Source: Corythucha ciliata
Lineage: Eukaryota > Arthropoda > Insecta > Hemiptera > Tingidae
DNA: 64,000 bases
NCBI GenBank assembly: GCA_038030265.1
Contig: CM075939.1
Coordinates: 45,613,253-45,677,252 of the forward strand
Reading direction: 5' to 3'
A program made the position numbers and the translations under genes. Shown here one piece after another: positions 45,481 through 57,497 of this stretch. Each line of letters starts with the position of its first letter. Position 1 is the stretch's first letter. The notes beneath the pieces were generated by a model, which was given only the letters and a program-made list of their open reading frames with translations, made no database searches and was not told the DNA's origin.

Positions 45481-47150
45481 GGAATCAACTCTTCTAAACT
45501 CAAGTTTCACAGGGTTTCATGTTTATGAAACTAAAGTGCCACGGGGTGTCTTCGTCAAAAACCCCCCAATTCGCGAGGACGGCTCATGCAAAGATGCGTT
45601 TTCTCGTGTTTGGCTCGTTAGAAACTCAATTTTCCGGGTTTCCTCGTCCAAATAAAACCAAGTTTAATGGATTCACTTCAAAAACAACTAGTTCTGCGAG
45701 GATTCCTCTTCAGAATAACAAATTTGACCGCTTTGGCTCTTACAAATAGAAGTGTTTTCGTCGGATTTGCTCTGGAGAAAAAAATGGTTCACTTGTCCAA
45801 ACCATTTTCTCAGGGTTTGATTTTCCACAAGAGCATTCTCGAGTGTTTGAATCTTCAGAAAACAAAATTTGAGGGAGTAATCGGCAAAAACCACAATTTC
45901 GTGGTCCTGGCCCATCATAAAACCCGTTTCGCGAGGTTTCCTCGTCCAAAATCCAATTTATCGAGGTCCCCTTCTTCAAAAAACCAAATTTTGCAGGTTT
46001 GGCCTTCTGTTTCCTCGTCCAAAAAACCTGTTTCACGGGGTTTTTCTCGTCCTTAAAACCAAATTCGCGGGGTCGGCTTTTCCAAAGAAGCATTTTCGCG
46101 TGTTTGGCTCGCTTAGAAAATTAATTTCGTGGTTTTCCCTGAAAAATCAATTTCATTCAATCGAAACCCATGGGTTTTGCTAGGTAGTAAAGCATTTTCG
46201 CTCACAAAGAAACCAATTCACGAGTTGTTCATGCTGGAAAATCGATTTCACGGGTTTTGCTGAGTAAAAAAAAAAAAAAAGGCCATTTTTGCTCACAAAA
46301 CAGCAATTTCGCGTGTTTTACTCACTGAAACAGCAATGTTGCGGAGTTTTTCTCACTAAAACAGTAATTTCGCGTGTTTTGCTCACTAAAACAACATTTC
46401 GCGGGTTTTTCTCACGATAGAAAAGCAATTTTACTAGCTAGGAATAAAATTCGCAAGGGTTTACGCACTGAAAAAACAATTTCGGCGGTTTTTCTCACTA
46501 AAAAAGCCATTTTGTGGGGTTTGCACCCAAAAAACCCAATTTCGCCCAATATAAAAGCAATTTCTCTCGTCAGTAAAGCAATGAGAGCGGTTTTCGCGCT
46601 GAAAAAGCAATTTCGCTGGATTATGTAATTTAAAAAGCAATTTTGCGGGTTTTGCTCACTAGAAAGGCAACTTTAAAGGTTTTGATCGCTAAAAAAAAAA
46701 AAAAAATCAATTTTACGGCTTTTACTCGCAAGGAAAGAGTAAGTATTCGTAGGAATTGCCCTCTAAAAAACGTTTTATAGGTTTTGCTCGCTTTCTAAAA
46801 AAGCAATTTAGTGGGTTAACTTGGCTCGCTAAAAAATAAATTTTACTCGCTGTGAAAGCAGTTTCAATCGTTAATAAAACAATTTTTCACGTTAAAAAAA
46901 GTTTGTTTGTGAGTTTTCCTCCCTGGAAAAGCAATTTCGTGGGGTTTGGTATTTTAAAAACTAATTTAGCTTGGTTAACTCACTTTAAAGGCATTTTCGT
47001 AGGGGTTTCTGTTCAAAAATCAACTTTGCTCGCTATAAAAGCAATTTAATTTGCTTGAATAGCAATTTTTCGTGCTAAAGAACAAATTTCGTGGGTTTTG
47101 CTCTTAACAAAAAGTCTGTGGTTTTTGCCCCTAAAAGAATTTATCACTTG
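45480..47150 (+). repeat. Array D, about 31-bp period
   Basis: The largest D array: units such as aaacagcaatttcgcgtg followed by ttttgctcacta. ORFs on both strands here (45667-46056, 45740-46093, 46374-46628) are array translations rich in Lys, Phe and Ser and are not genes. Confidence 0.8.
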
Positions 47151-47159
47151 GCTAAAAAA

Positions 47160-47900
47160 AAAACGCTATCGCTCGGACGGCAGCCCTGAAGTGGCCACTT
47201 TGCGCACTTTTTCAAGGGCTCGCTCGAATTTACCTTCAACCGACGGCCATAAAAGTCCAAGGAAGAGCCTCTACGCAGGCGTATTTTTATGGGCTGCTCT
47301 AGAGCCGAAAAAATCGACCGATTTTATATGATAATGTAAAACGCTTATTTTTGCCACCTCTATTGGGGACACTGGCGCCTTCTTAGGTGGTTTTAGACGG
47401 GTCTGCGGGTCTCATGAACGCGAGTGAGATGAGCGCGATATTGGCCACAAAATGGCCACGCGCGATATTGGGGGAATCCCAAAAATCGAAACAGATTTTC
47501 GATCAGACGAGGCGTTTGAATTTGTTTATGCACGCGGGGTGCCCCCTTCTGGCACAATGGGTGAAGACGACACCCATTGTGCAAAATTATTATTGTTTTT
47601 CCGGAGCTGATCCCACGGATTGAGTTTATTGTGGCACCAAAGCGCTACCGATCGGTTACTATAAACGGAGGAAACCCAGGGATTTCCTCAGGGAAATGTT
47701 GCCAAATCCGGAAATCCATCTGATCGCGTGGTAAGATCGAACGGATTTGATGAGCGCTGGAGTGCCTGAGTTGCCTTCTGTACGGGCCTGCCGTGAGATT
47801 CAGACTGAGAGGGAGCGAAATAAAAAAATGTCGAACTTCCGTCGTTTTTTGAGCACCGTCGTTTTTGGTGGCGAGGGAACAACTTATCTTTTACACCCAT
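47160..47900. other. Unique CpG-richer block, no gene recognised
   Basis: Composition changes sharply from the array. It contains GCGCGATATTGGCCAC-type short repeats (about 47430-47470) and a perfect 12-bp hairpin (47552-47582). ORFs of up to 78 codons show no family feature. Confidence 0.4.
47552..47582. repeat. Perfect 12-bp hairpin
   Basis: GCACAATGGGTG, loop aagacga, CACCCATTGTGC. No poly-T follows. Function unknown. Confidence 0.8.
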
Positions 47901-48828
47901 AAGGTTAAACTACAGATGAATTAGTCACTTGGCTTTTTTCTATGGTACAATTACTCAGTTAATGAGCCTTAAAGGGTAATTTCACTGTGCAGATGGAGAG
48001 ATTTTCATGGCTCAAGTCAATGTCAGTAGAAGTTCAGTCGAAATACCCAGTTTCGTGGACGAACGAAGCGACTGTCTCAATTAGCAAGTGCCTAAGGCTC
48101 ATTTTTGCATTATTTTATATTAAAATCACGACAAAAACCAGGAAGCTCTCTATTCATTCCCGATTAAAAAAAAAAAAAAAGCTATCAACCAACGCGCAAC
48201 AATTGGAACTTAAAAAATAAAAATGAATCCATACATTGCCGACCGTCGGCTTGTTCACTTTTCCCCCCGCTGTTGACCAGGTCGATTCTCTCCGCGCAAA
48301 ATTCCGATTCTTCGACATCCCGAATGGACAGTGAACGAAAAACTAAACTTAAAAGACTGAGAGAAAATTAAATCTTCAAAAGTCCTCCCCCACCCCCTCT
48401 AGCCAACACCTCGAACATCATCTCGAGCGGATAAATAACCTGAACCAGTTCAGTCAAAGAGAGAGAAAAAGAAGAAGAAGAAACAAGCAAAATTAAAATT
48501 GTATCCCACTCTCCACCTCTAGCCACTAGCCCTAGACCGTTAATTTATTTTTTTCTATTTAATTTTATTAAATTAAGTCAGTGACTACTAGTAAACAGGT
48601 CACAAAGATTCCAAGATTTATTTAGGTGGGATGGGTTTTTTGTGTCTTGAAGGCTACTGCCTAACCTTTGCTACAGGCGTTCGACAAAGTCAAAAACTTC
48701 AACAAAGGTGGACAACAAAGTTGATTAGCTTTAGACACATGTTGAACAAAGTAAAGTTTTCCTAATTAAATCCGCGGATTTAACTTTTACAAATCAATCG
48801 AAAAATCGTAAGTTTTAATAATGCTTAC

Positions 48829-48831
48829 CAT
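48829..48831 (-). CDS. Candidate first coding codon of troponin C
   Basis: Minus strand GATCATG|GTAAGC: an ATG followed at once by a strong donor. Insect TpnC genes often have an intron directly after the start codon, and exon 2 here begins in phase 0. The intron would be 5.4 kb. A weaker alternative, GGGATG|GTAAAG, lies at 43990-43992. Confidence 0.35.
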
Positions 48832-48839
48832 GATCTTTT

Positions 48840-49435
48840 TCAATACAGGACTTAAACCCCCTAAACGAGCCAGATCTATTTTTTTTCCTCGTTGAACTCA
48901 ACTAAAATTGAGTGACTCGGGGAAACCTGCGCTCCGCACCAACCCTTCCACGGATTTCTTTTTTTTTCGCTTTAAATGGAAAAGAACTTTGGTGGGATAA
49001 AGTTCCGTAGTGTGGGCAGGAAAAAAAAAGGAAAACAAATTACGCTCATGAGTTATTTGGGTGTGGGCCAACGGTGTTGAATGGGGTTGTGGTGAGGAGG
49101 AGGAGGAGGAGGAGGAGGAGAATGTTACTCATAAAGTACATGTTTATTTTATTAACGAATGTTTCTTCATGAAAGGATACGTGTGTGATTAGTGGTTTGG
49201 CTTCAAAGGAATCGTTATGGAGGAGGAAGAAGATTGATTGTCTTTATAGTACGCTTCCAAATATATATATATTTGCACTATTGTGGGAAGAAAATTCCCT
49301 TTTTATATATACTTCTTCTGCGTGTCTCTACAAATCGACATAAAATTGTAAATTCCTCTACTTCTCTTAGCAAACTAATATTGTTTGGCACATTTTTGGG
49401 GCACTCGCTCCTACGCCGCTCCCACCCACCCTCTC
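48840..49435. other. Intergenic between troponin C and the C2-domain gene
   Basis: Contains (GGA)n at about 49096-49121 and a short (TA)n at 49260. Could hold the troponin C promoter; no clear TATA or MEF2 site was found. Confidence 0.4.
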
Positions 49436-49439
49436 CCTC

Positions 49440-52400
49440 TTATTCGTCACTCGGTGTCAACGATTGCCAATTCTGTATTTGTTCCATCGGATTGGCGAAC
49501 GCCGAGCTCCAATGAGTCAGCGCCTTGCCGCGAGCAAACATATACGAACCGAGAACGCACTTACCGATGATTTTATCTGAAACAAAAAATTTGGGGGGGA
49601 TGAGATGTTGAGAGACGGAAAAATAAAATTCGAGTAAAGTTTCGAAACACGAGATTAGTAAAGGTGGGGGGAAGGGTTGAAGATAGAAAATTAGTTCATT
49701 ACAAGACCGGGAATTTCCTCGGCAAAAGAGTGGGTTAAGTCGAAAACGGTTTCCTCTGACAAATCAGATTGTAATCATGAGAAAAAGGGGAGGCGGTATT
49801 TTAGAAGTTTCGGTAAAGGAAAGAAGACATGGACGAAATTTTTTTTGCGGGGAAACTTTGTTTATACAGAAAAATGTTTGAAAACAAATTCGGGAGTTCA
49901 AAAGCCAAAGGAAACGCATCAAAAAAGCGTTAGCTTTGAGGCTTTCAGAAAGTTTGTTGAAGAAGGGAAATGAAAACCAGTGTCCAGGTGCTTCAGTAAG
50001 CAAGAAAAAGTATGGCGAGTGGTGGAAAGGGGGTGGTAATTTCATTTGGAGTTTATTTTAAACTGAAGCTTATTTCCTGCCTCCCTTGAATAATTCAAGA
50101 AAATTACTCTTTTATCCCGCTATTTATTTGTCTTTCCAGAACGTTTTTGAAACTTCTTATTACTCGCTCCATCAACTATTTCAATTTTAAACGCCACATT
50201 AGACCAGTTTACAAGGATTCAGCAAGGTAGCTATGGGTTAAAAGGGGTGAGAGATTGGGCTGGCGGGGGTGGGGGGAGATGGAATGCTTCAATCTCCTCA
50301 CCCTTGCCAATTCCCTGAGGCGGTTGGTAAACTTGAAAACTGAGACTCGTCACGTCGATATTTGTTGCTGGGACTCGAAAGTTGAATCCCTGGGAGTATT
50401 TAGGGTCGCGTCCTCCGCCGCGAACCGTAGACGTCCTTTTCACTTTGACCGTGTGCCAGTGTTGGTTGAGCGTGAGACGAACGTAGGTTTCATCTTTACC
50501 ATGATCCCAAAGCTGAAAAAAAATAATAATAATGGTAATAAATACGTCATCAGGTCATCACTGAGGTGCAGCGGGTGAACTTGAAAGCGTGGAAGCACTG
50601 GCGGAGACAAGGAGAGGGCGAATGGGGCGATTTATTGTTTCTGCTACTAATAAATAAAATGGTTTCTGGGTTAAATAATCAGTTTGAAGGGCTGAATATG
50701 GTTTCCGAGACAAGCTACTCGTTTCTATACGGTCGGCAATTGAGTTCGGTGGTCATGTGCATCTGCGGTATTCCGCCATGTAGTCAGTCTCTTGGGTCCT
50801 GGGAGGGGGGGTATATAAAGCATATTTTTAACCAGTGGAGTACCTACAACTACCGGGTCGGAAATCTCAATGACCTCCCTTTGCGTGTGTGGCACTGGGC
50901 TGCGCAGGTCCGGCAGGCACCGGAGCCGCTTGAGGGCTTCAATGCCCTAGTCTCTAAATAATCTAATATTATGCCTACATATAAAATTGTTCGTATTATA
51001 GCCAGTCCTCGTTCTCAATTTTAGACACTTTACTTCCAGAAACTCTCTTTCCCCGTGAATTAGCGCTTTTTCTCTATTAAACGCAGAGATGCCTCCAGCC
51101 TCCAGAAACCGCGGACGGGTGTTTTCTCAATTTCTGCTGGGAACCTTTTTTTTTTTTTTTTTGCCTTGAATTCAGCGCTTTTTCTCAATTTCAGCCCCCG
51201 CCGAATAAGCACGAACACTTTTTCCCAGTTTTTATCAACGAACAGCATGTTTTTTTCTAAATTTTTATTCACGGGCTCGTACCGGGTATCAAGTCTTTTC
51301 GCGTTCTCAGTTTCAGCCGCAAATTAGGTAGCACATTTTCTCAAATTTACCTGCAAATTAGTGCTCTTTCACAATTCGAACAGCAAATTAGCATTTTTTT
51401 TCTCTTAATTTTAGCTGAGAATTAGCGTGTTTTCTCAATTTTAGCCACGAATATTTTTTTGTTTCGTTTTTTCATCTGTTTTTCCCTCGCGTACTTGTCC
51501 AAAATAGCATCAATAAGTGCTTTGTGCTTTTCACGTTCTCAATTTTTGCCGCTCATTGGCTCTTTTTCTCAATTTCAGTAATCAGTTTTCTGAATTTTAG
51601 CCGAGGGTCAGCTTTTTTCTCAATTTTAGCTGCGAATTGTCATTCTATTCCGCAAATCAACGCTTCCTCTCAATTTTAGTCACAAAGTTGCTTCTAGAAA
51701 CCGTGGACTGCGGGTTTTTCTCAATTTCAGCGACGAACGATTGCTTCTTTTTTTCCAATTTCAGCCGCTAGTTAGCCGTCTTTCGGGCTGGTTTTGAGGG
51801 ATTTCCTGTTCCGTCCAGGAAGGAATGGTCAGTTTATCGTCTCCAGAACACAAAAAATCCAGTTTGGCAATCTATAAACGGCCCAGATAGTCATTTTCAA
51901 GCCTTAAATGATCAGTTTGACAATTTTCGAAGCGATATAAGTCGGCTCTACCATTTTTGGGGCATGCACCGTCAGTTTAGGCATTGTTTTCTACGATTCG
52001 TATCTTCAGTTTAGCCATTTTTGGTCTTGAATAGCCAGTTTGACAATTTTCGAAGCACCAATTGTAAGAATACTGTCATTTTCGGACTGTGATAGCCATT
52101 TTAATGGGCGTGTTTCTCGCGACGTTTCATCAGTTTGTCGATTTTACGGTCAGTTTAGCCATGTTCATAGCAGGACTCGTCAATTTAAACAATTTTTGAC
52201 ACAAATTTGTCCGTTTTCCAGTTTTCAAGACGCGAATAGTCAGTAAAGCTGTATCATAGATCGCGAATAAACTGTCTGCCATTTTCAAGGCATGAATTTC
52301 GAGTGTTATTTTTAGAGCACGTGAATTGGCAGTTTGACTTATTTGAAAAGCGCTAGACGTCAGTTCCGTTGGTCAATTGGGCGTGAATAGACTGTTTAGC

Positions 52401-54171
52401 AGTTATTAGAACGCATTTGGTCATTTTTGAGATTTTTAGGTCGTGAACGTGCAGTTTGCGTATTTATAGGTTACATATTGTTAATATGGTCAATTTTTAA
52501 GTTGTAAATTGTCACTAAGATCATTTTTTAGGGCGTACATTGCTATTTCGTCCAATTTTAGGGCACGAATAATCAGAACGGCCATTTTCAAGCCTTGAAT
52601 GGTTAGTTTTGTCACTTTGCTCGGTTCAATGATCGGGTACCAATGTAGCCCAATAGGCCAATTTTAGTGCGTGAATTTGCAGTTTGGCCATTCTTAGGGT
52701 GTGAAGTGCTGTTTAGGCAATTTTTCGGGGCGCACGTTGTCAGTTTATGCATTTTTTAAGGCGCGAATCATCAATTCTGTCATTATATGGCACGAACGGT
52801 CAGTTTATAGTCAATTTTCAACGTCTCTGCTTTTGGGCGTCCCTTCCAGGTTGAAAACGTAACTGAATGAAGGAGATTTTCATTTTTCTAAAATCTAAAC
52901 GCATAAAATCAGTTATTTTAATTAGCAACCCACACGAAATCGGTGTTATCAAGATCCAAACGCCAAAATTAATTTATCAGTGAAAGACAAATCGATAAAA
53001 CTGTGCATTAGGTTAGGAAATCCCACAAAATTGATGTCATAAGTAGTCAGGCCAGTGAAATTGGTGTTTTGGACGAGGAAAGCACGTAAAATTGGCTTGT
53101 GTCGAGCCGGTTAACTTGTTTTTTTGTACGAGGAAAACCCTCAAAATTAGTTATTATGAGGAGCCAAAACCGTGAAATTTGTTTTTGTGCTCGTGTTTGT
53201 TTTATGAAGCGTCAAAACCCATGGAATTGTTTATTGGGGGGAGGGAGACGAGGAAACAGCTCGTAATCGGGTTTAAGAGCAAACCCCCGAAATTGGTGAA
53301 ATTGTGGGAGCTAAACTCGCGAATTTGTTTTTTTGGGCGAGTAAACGCTGCAAAATTGGTTTTCTAGAGAGGCGCGAACCCTGAATTTTGTTGGATTTTT
53401 CTGACACGGAGACTTTCCCTTGCCTTTAGGCTCAAAAAAGTCGGCAAATTTCCTATAAAATAGTAAATTTCGCTCCAGAGTCACAAAATCCGACAGTGGG
53501 GCCACCCCACTGTGTTCCATGTGAAGGTTTCTACGTCCCCAATCGGGTGATTGTGCGCAGTCGCACCTATAAGTTAGCAAACGAGCTGTCGGGTATACAA
53601 CTGTTCATGTGACGTCAAATCGGTGCCACATAAACAATAGTCCCGAAGAGCTCATTCCGCAAGCCAATTTAAATTTGTTAAGAAGCCTACCATGGGATTC
53701 TCGGGTGGGTTTTTCCTGCCATCATTTATCGCTTGACTTTATAACTCTCTCGAAATCAACAAATAATAATTCTCATGGGCTAATGACACCGTTAGAGGAA
53801 GAAATTCAAGTTGTTGGAGCGTATATTTTCTCTCTGGAAAATAGAAAAACGAGCGCTGATATCCGGAAAATGAAGGCGCAAAAATTAAGAAAAAAAGGCG
53901 AAGATGATATCGCTGCCCTCTCTTTTTAACGACTACACCGTATTTTCCTTCTTCTTCTTTTTTTTTTTTTTTTTTTCTCAATTCAGCAAAAAGGGCGCGA
54001 TAACGAGCAACAAACTTTCTTCCTATTTTGTAGAGAAACAAGAACAAAATACAAAAAAACTACCTTCAAATTCCTCGCAGCGATTACAGACACAGTCAGC
54101 CGGTGTAAATTCTCGTTGTAAAACAGCGACAGAAGTAGTTCACCCCAGTCGGAATTAGGTCCATTCGAGTC
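49440..54171 (-). CDS. Synaptotagmin-like C2-domain protein, last three exons
   Basis: Minus-strand exons 54064-54171, 50302-50512, 49440-49576; junction phases 0 and 1; stop TAA at 49440-49442. They encode one whole C-terminal C2 domain of about 150 residues. Recognisable synaptotagmin C2B features are GELLLSLFYNENLHRLTVSVIAARNLK at the start, the lysine-rich strand (WHTVKVKRTS), GFNFRV, and the C-terminal block IIGKCVLG ... ALTHWSSAF ... IQNWQSL that matches the usual IGK...HW...W helix-and-tail. The tail then ends SLTPSDE. Calcium loops look degenerate: the third loop is YQPPQGIGKDKIIG, lacking the D-x-D pair. So probably a calcium-independent synaptotagmin-type trafficking protein. Upstream exons (first C2, TM segment) are not seen in the window. 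The intron 50513-54063 carries A, B and D arrays. Confidence 0.78.
51000..51790 (+). repeat. Array A (intronic)
   Basis: 30-bp A units inside the C2-gene intron, with landmarks at 51040 and 51690 (AAAGTTGCTTCTAGAAACC). Confidence 0.75.
51820..52850 (+). repeat. Array B (intronic)
   Basis: 30-bp B units, directly after array A. Confidence 0.75.
52860..53400 (+). repeat. Array D (intronic)
   Basis: D-type units (ccaaaaccgtgaaatttgtttttg), directly after array B: the full A-B-D order within 2.4 kb. Confidence 0.7.
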
Positions 54172-54179
54172 CTGCGAAC

Positions 54180-55900
54180 ACAAAAAAATAATCATCGACT
54201 TGTATTTTGCGTTCCTGGACGACTGCCGGGTTTAATTTCTACGGCTCATTTACCGCGAAAATTAAAAAAAAAACACACACACACTCACACACCGTCGTGT
54301 GCCACCGTGGAAAGTGGGAATGCGGGTTTAGGCGAAGGTTAAGGTTTTAAAAATTACGTCTCACCTGCGTGATGAGAGAAACGACGGGGGATGCGTGTAA
54401 AGGCACGACTTAAGGCATATCGCTCGGTGTAATAGAAAGTTACGCAATGTATAGATTCCACGGTGGATGAAATTAATTGCAATTAGTTTTTGAAAAAACG
54501 AACGAAATCGGATAATTATATTTCAATTAAACTCCAGAGTTACTTTAGAATAATTGAGAGTGAGAATACAGACTGCGAGATTCCCCTAATGAGAGTTCTG
54601 TTAAAGATGCGGGGGAGAACAAATTAAGCTTTCGAACAAAACTAGAAATGGATATTTAATTATTTAGTTGCCTAGCTGGAAAATTTTAGAGGGAAATAAG
54701 CTTTAAAAGTTAAAGGAAAATCATCTCCCTATGGGATGCTTAAACAAAATGTTGTAAAGAATTGGTTGCGTGACAAAGAGCGGTGACGTTGGTTGCTAGA
54801 TATCACGTCCACCTGAATCGCTTAGTGATTCTTTAATCTTTTTGAGATTAATTCAACCAACGCAAAGATGTTTCTCTATTCTTTCCATTGTTCTCTTTAG
54901 ATCCCTATACCACCACTCCTGCGCTTAATTCATCCGTTCAATCTCTACAAAAGCTTTCGACTTTTCCGCAAAATTAATCAAATATTTTCCTTTAATTAGA
55001 CGTAATAATAATTTATATTAAGGAGTTGCGAGCTCCCCCTTCCCCTTCACCACATTCTATCAAACTTTCGAAACGAGCCTATTAATTACTTTATAGAAGT
55101 TTCTTGTCCTCTTAACCCACGCACTAGACTCAAGTATGTGTTTCTCGAACGGAAACGAGTAATGAGTACGTGGCTTATTTAAGTTGTTCCTAGTTACAAG
55201 ACGCTACCCACCATCTTAACAGGGTGGTAAATTCTTGGTGCTTTGAAGTTCTAGTGTTGCGGTGGTTTGTTTTGGGGTGGAGGGGGGAAATGAGGAGAGA
55301 AGTATTTTCTGTTTGAACAATTTAATCAACCGGGGCCAGAGGGGACAGACAAAAGCAAGGTAAATAGAGTATAAGGGCTTGAATCAATATCCAGCTGGGA
55401 ATTATGAGTACGACGCAGTGTACCACAAAACGTCAAGCCCCCCCCCCCTCGGAACAGACTGTTTGAGTGATAATTTGTTAGACTCGTTGAGGACCCGCAA
55501 ATCACTCTTGTTGTCAGGGTCGAGCTTCCGTCCATTACTTATTGAACTGGTCATCAGTTTTGTTGCGGCTGCGGCCTCTAAAACGCTTTTGACTCCCGCG
55601 TTTTTTAACGATACTTTTATATGATTTCTCCATGAAAAAGTAAATATCGCCGACCTTTCTCCTCTGTGGTTTTTGCTAAAATTACCATAGGTCATTTAAA
55701 TTGAGGCGAAACTGCGTGTCTTGGGCTGAACGAAACAGGGAGTCCGATAATCGAAGATGGATTTTCGATTAGACTAGTCGTTAAAGTGGTTCTTCCCGTC
55801 ATTCCTTGTGTTTTTGGCGGCTTTTGCGTGTTCTCAGTTAAGCCCCACAAATTTCAGCTCTCTTCCCATCTGTTATGTATCTACAGACTAGTGAAAACAC
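54180..55900. other. Intergenic or upstream intron, no exon seen
   Basis: AT-rich. No exon of the C2 gene was recognised on the minus strand, although its first C2 and N-terminus must lie upstream. Confidence 0.4.
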
Positions 55901-55939
55901 GTGCCTTTTAATTATTAAAAAAAATTGAACGGAATAAAA

Positions 55940-57497
55940 TACACATCAAATCTGGCGACCAATCGCTCATTTCGACGCTGCAAACGTTCTCGCAACAGCA
56001 GCAACAGATTCTTTCCTCCATTCAGCCAGCAAGCCACTCTGCTCCTAACGATAACGTGAGTCAACATTTTCATTTTGAAAATTTCGATCCGAAAATTGAA
56101 TCTTTTTCAATTTATAAAGAACGCCTTAACGTTTACTTTTCCACGAAAAGTATTCCTGATACAGCCGACGGTTCCAAATTCAAAAGTAAACTCCTGCTAA
56201 GTTTCATTGGACCTCATTACTTTCAACTTCTTACCAACCTGTCAGCTCCTCAACATCCAACCGACTTTATACGTACAAGCAGCTGCTACAAAAACTCGAA
56301 AAACATTTGACCCCAACGGAAAATGTTTACATAGCTCGGCACAGGTTTTCCAATCGAGTCCAAAGCTCTCAGGAATCAATTGCTGACTACGTTTCGGCCT
56401 TAAAATGTCTATCAATTCCCTGCAAGTTCCAATGTCCCTCTCCCGAATGCAACAAATCAATTGATGACACATTTTTGAGTACACAGTTCATCCGTGGACT
56501 CCACAATGTCACCATTCGTGAGAAAATTCTTCAAGTAGCGTCCAGTGAAGACACACCATTCACTTTCGAACGCGCTGTACAACTTGCTTCGACATTTGAA
56601 ATTTCCCAACAACATTCTATAGAGATGAGCCATTCTTCGGTCATTCGTCTTTCCAAAAAAAGGTCCCCTAACCCTCTTCCCAATCAAAAGCCACCATACC
56701 GTAGTCAACGTCCCACTAAATCACGTCATGACCTTGACGCGCTTAACGTCAAAAACCGTTGTTTACGTTGTGGGAACTCCAACCACACGACTCGAGACTG
56801 CCGCTGCGACGCCCGAAAATTGAAATGCTCGTCCTGCCACCGGACTGGTCACATTTCTCGAATTTGTCTCAGTACTCTTTCCAAAAACCGTTCACATCGT
56901 CCCTCACACTCAAACGTCCATTGTATCAAACATGAAGATTTCAGTGACAACGAAATCAATCAAGTCTCGTCACCTGTTTACCAAGAGGAAGCCACCAAGG
57001 ACTCTAAATTTGTCATCCCGGTCAAAGTATTTTCAACCTCAATCAACTTCGAAATTGACTCAGGTAGCCCCGTGTCAATTATTAGCAAAACGCTGTACGA
57101 CTCGTTCAATTTTCCTCCATATCAACCAGCGCACCATCTTTTTACCACTTACACCGGTGCACCATTTCAACCTGCCGGCAAAATATCAGCCCCTATTCGG
57201 TACGGTAGACGACACTCTCAGCAAATGGATGCTCCTTCTTCAGCGATCCTTGGCCGTTCTTGGATGAGAGCACTTGGGTTGACGATCGAATCGATCAAAC
57301 ACCTCAAAATGGGAATTCATCACCCGGTCAGTCCCTCCTACCTTCAACAAAAAATTTTGACTGATTATCAAGACGTATTCAAAAAAAAAAATCGGCTCCA
57401 TCCCAGGCATGACTTGTCAGCTGAAGACAAAACCCTCAGTCAAACCAATCTACCTCAAACCCCGTCCCGTACCATACGCTCCACTTGCAAAATTTAA
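55940..57497 (+). pseudogene. Gag and aspartic protease of the gypsy element
   Basis: Open from about 55940 without an ATG, broken by a frameshift at about 56270, then open to 57497. Visible: the gag core (FSIYKERLNVYF), two CCHC zinc knuckles (CLRCGNSNHTTRDC and CSSCHRTGHISRIC, 56758-56874), and the protease active site (FEIDSGSPVSII, about 57050) with ILGRSW later. Frameshift at about 57405 separates it from RT. Confidence 0.85.

Noticed and set aside
45667..46093. ORFs of 117-132 codons on both strands
   Set aside because: They are read-through of the 31-bp D array; periodic composition, no motif.
50566..50961. 131-codon plus-strand ORF with a GC-rich end
   Set aside because: No family feature, no splice support, and it lies in an intron next to repeat-like ends (ctggcggagacaagg).
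1950..53400. CRISPR array
   Set aside because: Repeats are contiguous and degenerate with no unique spacers, and the DNA is eukaryotic.
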